From NCBI GenBank assembly GCA_964627995.1, contig CAZVLN010000004.1:1-64000 (forward strand): DNA of 64,000 nucleotides, in the 5' to 3' direction. This stretch comes from JAWLFI01 sp964627995 (lineage in GTDB: Bacteria > Bacteroidota > Bacteroidia > Chitinophagales > Saprospiraceae). Shown one piece after another: positions 27,158 to 35,422 of this stretch (the first letter of the stretch is position 1; each line of letters opens with the position of its first letter). Below the pieces are notes generated by a model. The model had not been told where the DNA came from, ran no database searches, and was given only the letters and a program-made list of their open reading frames with translations. The position numbers and the translations under genes were made by a program.

Positions 27158-28467
27158 ATGAAAACCCACCTCCAACAATACCTCTATCACCTTGCCCTCA
27201 TCCTCGCGCTGATCGTGGGCGCACTGCCGGGGAGTGCGGAAGTGTCTGGGGCGCTTCCAGCCGCTGCCGGGGTGGAAGCAAAAAAAATTACCTTCTCTGA
27301 TGTAGTGGCGGAACGCGATGGGGGAGAGGTGGAAGGGGACTGGGTAGGCAATTTCACAAAACTCGCCGCCCTCGCCGACGACCTCGACCCGAAGACAGCG
27401 GCGAGGATAGCAAAAGGCACAGAGTTAAGCGACGGATTCATTTCAGTTTTTAAGAACGATTGGGGCATCCCCTCACCCCAGTTTGACCAACTAAAGCTCG
27501 ATCTTGCTGCCGGAGGAATTCCATTAAAAAAGTTTTTTGCTGATGAAGGTGAAAGTGGGCTTAAGGCGTGGGAGGTTTGCTTTAAAGATGTAGCCAAAAG
27601 AGTTGATATTCCATGGTTAACTAAGCTTACGGAGTCTTCAGGTATTTCGAAAATTGACAATGCGAATCCTCTTAATGTATCATGGAGTAATAATATAATT
27701 GGTCAGAATTCAAGTGTTTCTGCACTTGATTTTTGGAATGATGTATCAAAGAACTTCTTACATTATGAACAAGGAGATTTTATTTTTAAGTATGACTATA
27801 ATAGTGGGAAACTTTTACTTGGTAATAAAGCATCAAATAAAATTATAGGATTCTAAGAAGGACTTGAAAATGTACCTATTGGAGTTTATGAACTTAGTCC
27901 TTCTAATATAGTTCAAAAACTTAAAAGATATCATGGGGAAAGTGGCCCAAGCTCTCCAATTTTAATTTGCCTTACAATAATCAAATCGCATCAACTCCAG
28001 GAAAGACAACAACCATAGTAGGTAAATTCACCTACTATCCTTATTTCTCTGGTGATATGAAAACTGTTGTAGAGGAATTAATAGGAAACCTCAAAACACA
28101 GGATTTCGGAGCCAAGACAGGTGGGTTTAATGTATTGAATGTTTCGGATAACTTGTATGACCCTGCAACATTTTGGAATACATATAATAAACCTTGGTTA
28201 CAAACAGCTATTAACAGAGGAGATGAAATTGCAGCTGCTAGTAATCCGTTAGATATAAATAACTTATTTAAAGGACTTAATGGTATTCCACAATCAGAGT
28301 TAAATATATTAAACGGATTGTCAACCCCTGAGCAGTTTGCATCCTATTTTAAGAATTTGAACGATCCTGATATTTATTCGCAATTGTCTGGTTTTGGACA
28401 AGAGTTTGAGCTACTATCAAAGAGTAATTATGTTCTTGACTTAGGGACTAAAAAGTTTATTAAATGA
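27158..28467 (+). pseudogene. Decayed polymorphic-toxin fragment (signal + pretoxin + toxin domain)
   Basis: Two frames together describe one former protein. The first (27158-27856) has a hydrophobic N-terminus (LALILALIVGALPG) and a pretoxin region of the type LAALADDLDPKTAARIA and LKKFFADEGESGLKAWEV, seen before toxin domains in Bacteroidota polymorphic toxins. It ends at TAA 27854, but the same frame continues coherently for ~34 codons (EGLENVPIGVYELSPS...). A 1-nt shift near 27958-27962 then moves to the frame of 27967-28467, which has the toxin-like pattern TTTIVGKF, GGFNVLNVSDNLY, FWNTYNKPWLQTAINRGDEI and terminal LSGFGQEFELL. No Rhs core remains. Toxin activity is unlikely unless the 3' frame is expressed alone. 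Confidence 0.7.
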
Positions 28468-28817
28468 TAATATTGTCAAGAGGTTATTATGTTTCTTCAG
28501 GAAAAGTGTATGAAGAATGGCATGCTGGAATTTACATGAATTATAAGATTTTCAGTGCAAAACTATTTCAAGGAGATAATAGTGTTTTAGTTGCATCTAT
28601 AAAAACAAATGTCGAAGTTGAGGAGTACTCTTTTTAAATTGGAGACTTTGTCATATCTAACAATCAAAGTCGCTTTAACATTGAAAACTCTAATTTGTGT
28701 ACATATAGAGAAGATGGCTCACTTTATCAGGTGTTTTCAATATTCAACAAATATAGATTAATAGATGAATTTGGAGTGACATTTGAGTATCGAGTTTTTG
28801 AAAGTGAGGAAGAGTAG
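28464..28817 (+). pseudogene. Interrupted immunity-like gene downstream of the toxin
   Basis: The ATG at 28464 overlaps the toxin stop (ATGA), the usual arrangement for a toxin and its immunity gene. The frame runs 57 codons to TAA at 28635-28637, then continues in the same frame for 59 more sense codons to TAG at 28815-28817. The product would be a ~117-residue acidic protein rich in Tyr, Phe and Glu. One nonsense change explains the interruption. The family is not recognisable; the immunity role is inferred from position and size. Confidence 0.55.
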
Positions 28818-28935
28818 CTTATGCCAATTTTTCTTGCAGCGAATTAGTCTGAGCATCTTTAAGCATCAGATCGAACATATAAAGAATCCTGTCCTGATGC
28901 ACGGCATTTACAAATAGACAAAATGGATACAAAGG

Positions 28936-28999
28936 GATACAAAATAGATATGTTTCATTATATTTGCTATTAGATAGAAATAGATACAAAATGGATATG
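28936..28999 (+). promoter_or_regulatory. fic promoter flanked by 17-bp direct repeats (candidate operator)
   Basis: GATACAAAATAGATATG (28936-28952) and GATACAAAATGGATATG (28983-28999) differ at one base and lie 47 bp apart, on either side of a perfect -7 box TATATTTG (28959-28966). Additional partial copies (GGATACAAAGGGATAC) precede the first. The second copy overlaps the fic start. Spacing and symmetry suggest a binding site for a regulator, perhaps Fic's own winged-helix domain. Confidence 0.55.
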
Positions 29000-30076
29000 T
29001 CTAATAAAATGGATAAAAAGCTTGACTTTGGAAGTAAAAAATACTTGCAGCTTGGTAAGTTATTAGGCCAGATAGACACCTTCAAAGGATCGTGGCAGGA
29101 AATAGAGCACAAGGAGGCAAGATACTTAAAGGAGCTCCGTCAATTGGCCACCGTGGCTAGTGTGGGCTCATCGACAAGAATTGAAGGAGTGAAGATGACA
29201 GATGCAGAAATCGAAAAGCTGTTGAGGTCGGTAAAAATCAATAAGCTTGAAAAGAGAGATGAACAAGAAGTGGTGGGCTATTATGATGCTCTACAAGTGA
29301 TTTTAGATCATTATCAAGACATGGAATTGACTGAACGGTACATCCATCAATTGCATGGAATATTATTGAAGCATAGTAGCAAAGATCAAAATCATAAAGG
29401 ACGGTATAAGCAGCTATCGAATAAAGTAGTAGCGAATTATCCGGATGGGACTCAAAGGCTTATATTTAATACAACAGAACCACACCTAACCCAGAGCGAA
29501 ATCCAACAACTTTTAGTATGGACCAATGGGGCCATTACATCCGAAGAAATCCATCCACTACTTATCGTTGGATCCTTCGTGTACGAGTTTTTGTCGATCC
29601 ACCCCTACCAAGACGGTAATGGGAGATTATCCAGATTGCTGACGACGATGTTATTGATGCAACAAGGCTATGATTTTGTTCAATACATCTCTTTTGAGCA
29701 TGTGATTGAGTCGAGAAAGAATGCATATTATAAATCTTTAATGCAAGGTCAAAAAGACCGATATACCGATGATGAAAAGATAGATGAATGGATGACCTTT
29801 TTCCTGGAATGTATGATCGATTTAACTGAAAGATTGAAGAAAAAATACGCAATGTATAGTAAGATTAAATTGGAGATAAATGATCGGCAGAAATCAATTT
29901 TATCACTTATAGAAAAAGAGAAAACGACAAAGATAGGAGCGATAGAAAAAGCCTTAACCGATGAATCGAGAAACACCATCAAAAAGGACTTAAGATATCT
30001 TCTAAATGAAGGATTGATATTAAGAACAGGATCAGGTCGAGGGGTTCAGTATCACCATATTGATAAAGAAGAATAG
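28991..30076 (+). CDS. Fic family protein with C-terminal winged helix
   Basis: A 361-residue Fic-domain protein, likely an AMP- (or other NMP-) transferase acting on cytosolic targets. The N-terminal helix contains the autoinhibitory motif STRIEG (Ser61-Gly66, S/T-x3-E-G), as in class II Fic proteins. The catalytic loop HPYQDGNGRLSR is at 204-215 with His204. The last ~60 residues look like a winged helix-turn-helix (KIGAIEKALTDESRNTIKKDL), common in Fic proteins that control their own promoter. The ATG at 28991 is chosen because the longer frame to 28964 overlaps the -7 box. The gene is intact, unlike its toxin-like neighbours. Confidence 0.88.
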   Translation: MDMSNKMDKKLDFGSKKYLQLGKLLGQIDTFKGSWQEIEHKEARYLKELRQLATVASVGSSTRIEGVKMTDAEIEKLLRSVKINKLEKRDEQEVVGYYDALQVILDHYQDMELTERYIHQLHGILLKHSSKDQNHKGRYKQLSNKVVANYPDGTQRLIFNTTEPHLTQSEIQQLLVWTNGAITSEEIHPLLIVGSFVYEFLSIHPYQDGNGRLSRLLTTMLLMQQGYDFVQYISFEHVIESRKNAYYKSLMQGQKDRYTDDEKIDEWMTFFLECMIDLTERLKKKYAMYSKIKLEINDRQKSILSLIEKEKTTKIGAIEKALTDESRNTIKKDLRYLLNEGLILRTGSGRGVQYHHIDKEE

Positions 30077-30515
30077 AAAGTTGTATGCTTTTACACTCAC
30101 ATGAATGTATAGTTTTTGACGATTCCGCTTCACACGAATGAAAGGCTTCGACTATTTCTCAAAGTGAACTACACGGTCCTGACAGAGAAGCGGCAGAGCG
30201 CTTTGGAGTTCTGCCTAAGGCAGTGTGTACCGTCTCATTCCTGCGGTTTGTCCCTGTGATGGTAAGTCAGCACGCTGCACCGGTGTTGGTCTTCAAAAAT
30301 CGCGGCCCTGCTTGTAGTGAGCCCGCCGAACTGAGCCCGCTGAAGGGTCGAAGGGTAACAACGAAAGATGGGGGAAGACGATGTGTGCGCAGCCAATAAA
30401 TCCGTAAGCGTCCGAGCAACTGCACATTGTTACCCGCATTCCTTGATACACCTTTATTCCAAATTAAAGGATAAGGAAAATCCGGAGTTGCTAGCGGTTC
30501 AATTTGTTTCTTTTC
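30077..30515. other. Non-coding stretch after fic
   Basis: These 439 bp contain no credible gene. At 30317-30346 there is a tandem of the form TGAGCCCGCCGAAC / TGAGCCCGCTGAAG, a version of the widely dispersed bacterial motif whose reverse reads CTTCGAC..GCTCAG. Base composition is higher in G+C than the neighbouring toxin remains. It may hold debris of older insertions, which I cannot identify. Confidence 0.4.
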
Positions 30516-30846
30516 TTGTCTGAACCACTGATTTTTTTGATTCAATGATTAGCAGGATTGGGGATTGTATTTTTTTGAGAGGGAACGGTTGGTCATGGTC
30601 CCTTTTGTGGTGGGTTGGTAATGGGTAGAGACGCAATGCATTTCGTCTCTACAGATTCCAAAAACAATTTCGGTCCCCAATCCAAAACCCCGGGATCCAG
30701 CGTGCATGGGGTCAAATCATGTTGAAAAGACACCCTGTATCGCGTATCGACCAAACCATTCTCAAAAATGCGAGGTCAAAAACCTACCCGCGCAGCGCGC
30801 GGAAGCGTGAGGGGTACGTAGGGCGCACCGCCGAAGGTGGTGCGGT
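30516..30846 (+). repeat. 331-bp direct repeat, right copy
   Basis: This copy is offset by exactly 3758 bp from 26758-27088, and the first ~300 bp are identical. It contains the same GTAGAGACG / CGTCTCTAC hairpin (30625-30652) and runs without a break into a full copy of the GC-rich dispersed element. Confidence 0.93.
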
Positions 30847-30953
30847 GCGAAGAGGTGAAGGCGGGCCCAAGCAATTGGGAACGCACTCACCTCAAGTACG
30901 GTACCCCGGAGGGGCCCGACCGCAGCACTTTTTTGCTGTTTTGGGTGCGTTCC
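30807..30953 (+). repeat. GC-rich dispersed intergenic element, copy F
   Basis: It starts GTGAGGGGTACGTAGGGCGC and includes GGAGGGGCCCGACCGCAGC. A perfect 9-bp stem (GGAACGCAC at 30878-30886, GTGCGTTCC at 30945-30953) closes its 3' half. The first 40 bp are shared with the left 331-bp repeat. The following ~170 bp before the ricT promoter hold a short frame (30955-31143) I do not consider a gene. Confidence 0.6.
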
Positions 30954-31127
30954 TTTGACTTTTAATCTCATAGCAGATGAAATCTATTCTTTCCAAAATA
31001 ACCTGATGTCAGCAAAAATGTGCTGGGGGCACGCCCAAAAAACTGCCCTTAATAGATATGCTGGAAAGGTGATTTCTCGTTATCAAGACAATAGAGATAA
31101 AGGGAATGGAACAGCTTTAAATTTTCT

Positions 31128-31135
31128 TATCTTTG
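31128..31135 (+). promoter_or_regulatory. Candidate -7 box of ricT
   Basis: TATCTTTG fits the TAnnTTTG consensus exactly and lies 99 bp before the ricT ATG, leaving a leader of about 90 nt. Confidence 0.5.
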
Positions 31136-31234
31136 ATTTATAACCGGCCGGGTGAAGATGGAAATGAGGTGTGTGTGTGATGGGATATTGAGGCGCAGCG
31201 GGGAGCTTCACTTCGGGACGAAAATATATATAAT

Positions 31235-32440
31235 ATGGGATGCGCAGGATGTGCCACGGGAACCGATGGTTCGCCGAAAGGCTGCAAAAGTAATGGAGGC
31301 TGCTCGACTGGAGGATGCAATAAACTGAATACTTTCGACTGGATTTCCGTGATGGATATTCACGATCCGATCGAATTCAAGTTTGTGGAAGTGAGTTTTA
31401 AGTCGGGAGCCACTAAAGAATTTTTTAAGATGCCGGATAATGTCCACGCCGTAACCGGTGATATGGTGGTAGTGGACGATAAGGGGGGGTACAACATAGG
31501 GCAAGTGAGTCTCAGTGGCGAGTTGGTCCGGCTGCAAATGAAGAAAAAACGCGTAAAAGAAGATCGGATTATGCACGAGGTGATCCGCCTTGCTCACGAG
31601 CGTGATCTGGAAAAAGTGCAAGAGGCGCGCGAACGCGAACATCCCGCCATGGTAAGAGCTCGCGCTATTGCTCGCACCTTGGGCTTAGAGATGAAAGTCG
31701 GCGATGTCGAGTATCGGGCTGACTTGCGTAAAGCAACTTTTTACTATACGGCTGAAGGACGCGTGGATTTTCGCGAATTGGTTCGCTCTTATGCGAGCGA
31801 ATTTCGCATAAAAGTAGAAATGCGCCAAATTGGTGCGCGCCAGGAGTCGGGACGTATTGGCGGTTTGGGCCCTTGTGGTCGGGAACTGTGCTGTTCCACC
31901 TGGCTGACGGATTTTAAGTCGGTGTCAACTTCGGCCGCACGCTATCAAAACCTATCCATTAATCAAGCTAAACTTTCCGGGCAATGCGGTCGTTTAAAAT
32001 GCTGCCTCAATTATGAGTTGGATACGTATATGGAGGCGCTTAAGGATTTTCCTAAACGGGCAGATAGGTTGTATACACAGCAAGGAAAGGCGCAGAAAAT
32101 TAAGATGGATATCTTCAAACGGCAAATTTATTACATGCTGGAAGATGGGCGAGGTCGCCGACAGGTCATACCCCTCGGTATAGATCGTGTCAAGGAGATC
32201 CTTCACATGAATAAAAATGATGAAAAACCGGAAACATTAGTAGATGTAGATGCGATACAAGAAGATGAGCCGGAATATGATTTCGAGTCTAATGTAACCG
32301 GTGTCGTGGACCTGCCTAAAGAGAAGAAACGGAAAAAATCGCGCGGGCGTAACAAACGTTCCAACCGGAAGAAAGGGAGAAAGCCAAACTCAAATCGAAA
32401 CCATAATTCTAAGGATAATAATAAAGGAAAAAAGAAATGA
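31235..32440 (+). CDS. ricT: PSP1/RicT (YaaT) family protein
   Basis: A 401-residue protein of the RicT/YaaT family, a component of the RNase Y regulatory complex in Bacillus and of uncertain role in Bacteroidota. It begins with a Cys-rich tail (MGCAGCATGTDG...GCNKL) usual for the phylum. The PSP1 core (~50-280) contains GPCGRELCC and GQCGRLKCCLNYE, the Cys clusters that can bind Fe-S. The C-terminal ~60 residues are a Lys/Arg/Asn-rich basic tail. RNase Y is encoded 18 kb upstream. The stop overlaps the lpdA start (ATGA). Confidence 0.88.
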   Translation: MGCAGCATGTDGSPKGCKSNGGCSTGGCNKLNTFDWISVMDIHDPIEFKFVEVSFKSGATKEFFKMPDNVHAVTGDMVVVDDKGGYNIGQVSLSGELVRLQMKKKRVKEDRIMHEVIRLAHERDLEKVQEAREREHPAMVRARAIARTLGLEMKVGDVEYRADLRKATFYYTAEGRVDFRELVRSYASEFRIKVEMRQIGARQESGRIGGLGPCGRELCCSTWLTDFKSVSTSAARYQNLSINQAKLSGQCGRLKCCLNYELDTYMEALKDFPKRADRLYTQQGKAQKIKMDIFKRQIYYMLEDGRGRRQVIPLGIDRVKEILHMNKNDEKPETLVDVDAIQEDEPEYDFESNVTGVVDLPKEKKRKKSRGRNKRSNRKKGRKPNSNRNHNSKDNNKGKKK

Positions 32441-33840
32441 AATACGATCTTATAGTAGTGGGATCTGGCCCAGGCGGATATGTCTGTGCGATCCGTGCAG
32501 CGCAATTGGGTATGAAAACGGCTATCATTGAAAAATATGATACGCTTGGAGGTACTTGTCTCAATGTGGGTTGCATTCCGTCAAAAGCCTTACTGGATTC
32601 TTCCGAACATTTTCACGCGGCAACCGATAAATTCGAAACGCACGGTATTGATCTGAAAGGTCTGGAGGTGAATATGCCGCAAATGATAAAACGGAAGGCG
32701 AGTGTGGTTCAAGAGAATGTGGACGGCATTCAGTTTTTGATGAAAAAGAATAAAATCGATGTCCATCACGGGTGGGGTAGTTTCAAAGATGAGCATACCA
32801 TCACCATTGACAAAGGCGAGGAGGGATCGGAAGAAATTACAGGAGAGCACATTGTTATCGCTACCGGGTCTAAGCCCAATACGCCGGAAATGTTTAAGTA
32901 CGATAAAAAGCGCGTGATTACTTCTACCGAAGCGCTGGAGATCACGAAGGTGCCGAAGAAAATGGTGGTCGTCGGAGCTGGCGTTATTGGGCTCGAGCTC
33001 GGATCCGTTTTTGCACGGATTGGTACTGAAGTGACGGTGGTAGAATATATGGATCGTGCATTAGCTACCATGGATAAGGACTGTGGCAAAGAATTGGTGA
33101 AGTCGATGAAAAAGTTGGGTGTAAAATTCCATTTCAACTTAGGTGTAAGTAAAGTCAAAGCAACTTCACGCTCGGTAACGGTCACAGCGAAAGCTAGAGA
33201 AGGAGATGATACCCAGGAATTCAAAGCCGATTACTGTCTGGTATCCATCGGCCGTCATGCCTACACAAAGGGGCTAAAATTGGAAAATGCCGGCCTGAAG
33301 ACGAATGACAACGGGCAAGTGGAAGTGAACGATAAACTGCAAACCGAAAAATCACATATTTACGCGATTGGAGATGTAATTCGTGGAGCGATGCTGGCCC
33401 ATAAGGCGGAGGAAGAAGGCGTTTTGGTAGCTGAAATTATGGCGGGTCAAAAACCGCATATCGATTATAACCTGATTCCTAATGTGGTCTATACCTGGCC
33501 AGAAGTCGCTTCCGTAGGGAAATCTGAAGCGGACTTGAAAGAAGCAGGGGTGCCGATTAAAGTGGGGAAATTCCCTTATAAAGCATTGGGGCGAGCCCGT
33601 GCGAGTATGGATACCGAGGGGCTGATCAAATTGATTGCCCATAAAGATACGGACCGATTGCTGGGTGCGCACATCATCGGAGCACGTGCGGCGGACTTGA
33701 TTATGGAGGCCGTTGCAGTGATGGAATTCAAGGGCTCCGCTGAAGATATGGCGCGCATGAGTCACCCACATCCGACCTATAGTGAGGGGATGAAAGAGGC
33801 GGCCATGGCAGCGACTGCAAAACGGCCGATACATATGTGA
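32437..33840 (+). CDS. lpdA: Dihydrolipoyl dehydrogenase
   Basis: A 467-residue flavoprotein (E3) that reoxidises lipoamide in 2-oxoacid dehydrogenase complexes. It shows the FAD motif VVGSGPGGYVCA, the redox disulfide GGTCLNVGCIPSK (Cys41, Cys46), the NAD motif VVVGAGVIGLELGSVFARIG and the catalytic His-Glu dyad in HPHPTYSE. It is translationally coupled to ricT (4-bp overlap), although no functional link is obvious. E1/E2 genes are not in the window. Confidence 0.97.
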   Translation: MKYDLIVVGSGPGGYVCAIRAAQLGMKTAIIEKYDTLGGTCLNVGCIPSKALLDSSEHFHAATDKFETHGIDLKGLEVNMPQMIKRKASVVQENVDGIQFLMKKNKIDVHHGWGSFKDEHTITIDKGEEGSEEITGEHIVIATGSKPNTPEMFKYDKKRVITSTEALEITKVPKKMVVVGAGVIGLELGSVFARIGTEVTVVEYMDRALATMDKDCGKELVKSMKKLGVKFHFNLGVSKVKATSRSVTVTAKAREGDDTQEFKADYCLVSIGRHAYTKGLKLENAGLKTNDNGQVEVNDKLQTEKSHIYAIGDVIRGAMLAHKAEEEGVLVAEIMAGQKPHIDYNLIPNVVYTWPEVASVGKSEADLKEAGVPIKVGKFPYKALGRARASMDTEGLIKLIAHKDTDRLLGAHIIGARAADLIMEAVAVMEFKGSAEDMARMSHPHPTYSEGMKEAAMAATAKRPIHM

Positions 33841-33882
33841 TTGGGGATGTTGAATTGTTGAGTCGTTTAATTGTTTAATCGT

Positions 33883-34278
33883 TTAATCGTTGAATTGTTG
33901 AATCGTTTAATCGTTGAATTGTTTCAATTCCACCAATTAAACAGTTAAACGCTTAAACGGTAAACAGCAAACGGCAAACTGCTATTTGTTGAGTCGTTGA
34001 ATTGTTGAATCGTTGATTTGTTTCTATTCCACCAATTAAACAGTTAAACGCTTAAACGGTAAACAGCAAACGGCAAACTGCTATTTGTTGAGTCGTTGAA
34101 TTGTTGAATCGTTGATTTGTTTCTATTCCGCCAATTAAACAGTTAAACGCTTAAACGGTAAACAGCAAACGGCAAACTGCTATTTGTTGAGTCGTTGAAT
34201 TGTTGAATCGTTGATTTGTTTCAATTCCACCAATTAAACAGTTAAACGCTTAAACGCTTAAACGGCATACGGCAAACA
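33883..34278. repeat. 99-bp tandem repeat, about four copies
   Basis: Between the convergent genes lpdA and the Balon-like gene lies a tandem array of 99-bp period (landmark CTATTTGTTGAGTCG at 33982, 34081 and 34180). Each unit pairs a TTGAATTGTTGAATCG-type block, itself built of 8-bp steps, with a near-complementary CAATTAAACAGTTAAACG block, so each can fold into a long hairpin. Copies are almost identical; the first and last are partial. No coding sequence. It may serve as a two-way terminator. Confidence 0.92.
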
Positions 34279-34292
34279 GCAAACAGCAGGAA

Positions 34293-35369
34293 TTAGTATC
34301 TCGTGACCAAAGCCAGCCCCTGGAAGTCATCCAAGTCTCCCTCAGACAAAAAGACATTATCTCCGCCGAATCGTAAGTTCTCTTCTATCATATCGTCGAT
34401 AATATCATCGATCACACCCTTTTCTGTCGTTTGATCTTCATCCACGAGTTTGAGGCGATCATCTTCCGTGATTATGGCGGGTTGGAAAAGTCCTTCCTCA
34501 ATAAACAAGGTTCTACCCCTTCCCATACGAATGGCACTCCAAATATCATTAAAGTCACTCATAAACTGCCCGGAGTTCACGGCCTGGCGAAGTTCCTCTA
34601 AGCGCTCTTCATTTTTCATTTTATTATAATCCTTAACCATGGGCCAGGCATCAGTTATAATATGGGATGCCTCTTCACCCATTCGGTTTTTGTTGAGGTG
34701 GCCGATGATGACCTCGCGCTTATCGGCTATTTTGCGATAATGATAATAATTGCGCTCCTCCGTTACCAGAACTAATGGAAGTGGCCGTTGATTTAGCTGT
34801 TTTATAACCTCTTTATCCACGCGATTGAAAAACTCCTCGATCAGCCGATCTGTCCCTTTGGCCATAGACAACTTGTGCTTGTCAGTGGAAAAGAGATTCT
34901 CATTTTCTATGGGGAATTCCCCTTTCAGCTCTCGACCAACTTGATCGTTGTAGGCCTCAATTAAGCGAGCTTTTTCCCGGCTCAGCACTAAGGCATAATA
35001 TGCAGCATCTTGCTGTGAGGCTCTAACCAGGGGCCTTGTCGCAAAAGTAGGATCTACTACAATTCTATTTTCCAAAGTAAAAGGCACCCTTGCAAATTCT
35101 GCAATATCATTTTCATCGGCGAAGAGCACCAGACCTTCTTGATTGTAATTATGGTCAATTTCGTTTGCAGCTTTTTGTATATTTTCCATTACGGCACGCG
35201 CCAATCTCACCTCATAATCTGCATGCAATCTCTTTTCAAGATCTTGAATCATACTGCGGAGTCGAATTTCATCTTTTTCATTTTCTGGCCGCGTTCTATG
35301 CGTTTTCATCAATAAAGTTACACAACAATCACTTTGCACATCTTTCAATTCTTTAAATAGGGCGTTCAT
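34293..35369 (-). CDS. baeRF/Balon-like ribosome-associated factor (aeRF1-related)
   Basis: A 358-residue protein resembling the bacterial archaeo-eukaryotic release factor (baeRF) families, which include the ribosome hibernation factor Balon. The N-terminal pattern CCVTLLMKTHRTRPENEKDEIRL corresponds to the family's VSLYLPTHRxGPE start. It is followed by EGLVLFADENDIAEF and then the YYALVLSREKARLIEAY block. The central and C-terminal parts (LPLVLVTEERNYYHYRKIAD, RTLFIEEGLFQPA) fit the later Pelota-like domains. Likely role: binding the ribosomal A site in rescue or hibernation. The function is inferred from family resemblance only. It lies next to rsmI on the same strand. Confidence 0.62.
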   Translation of the reverse strand: MNALFKELKDVQSDCCVTLLMKTHRTRPENEKDEIRLRSMIQDLEKRLHADYEVRLARAVMENIQKAANEIDHNYNQEGLVLFADENDIAEFARVPFTLENRIVVDPTFATRPLVRASQQDAAYYALVLSREKARLIEAYNDQVGRELKGEFPIENENLFSTDKHKLSMAKGTDRLIEEFFNRVDKEVIKQLNQRPLPLVLVTEERNYYHYRKIADKREVIIGHLNKNRMGEEASHIITDAWPMVKDYNKMKNEERLEELRQAVNSGQFMSDFNDIWSAIRMGRGRTLFIEEGLFQPAIITEDDRLKLVDEDQTTEKGVIDDIIDDMIEENLRFGGDNVFLSEGDLDDFQGLALVTRY

Positions 35370-35422
35370 ATTATTTGCATTTATTTGCCATTGAAAATAA
35401 GAAAAATTGGCCTAAGAAAAGA

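Noticed and set aside
26961..27161. 66-residue frame starting MLKRHPVSRIDQ, present in both 331-bp repeats
   Set aside because: Its second half diverges between the copies because it runs into GC-rich repeat DNA; composition is not protein-like.
27854..27967. Programmed recoding (readthrough plus frameshift) in the toxin gene
   Set aside because: No slippery site or structure is evident, and the neighbouring immunity gene is also interrupted, so decay is simpler.
28819..28915. Minus-strand fragment ending QDRILYMFDLMLKDAQTNSL
   Set aside because: It reads like the C-terminus of a real protein, but the upstream frame overlaps fic and its promoter; too short to assign.
30955..31143. 62-residue frame before ricT
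   Set aside because: TTG start inside a repeat stem, overlaps the likely ricT promoter, and no recognisable domain.
33883..34278. CRISPR array
   Set aside because: The 99-bp units are repeated throughout with no unique spacers, and no cas genes are near.
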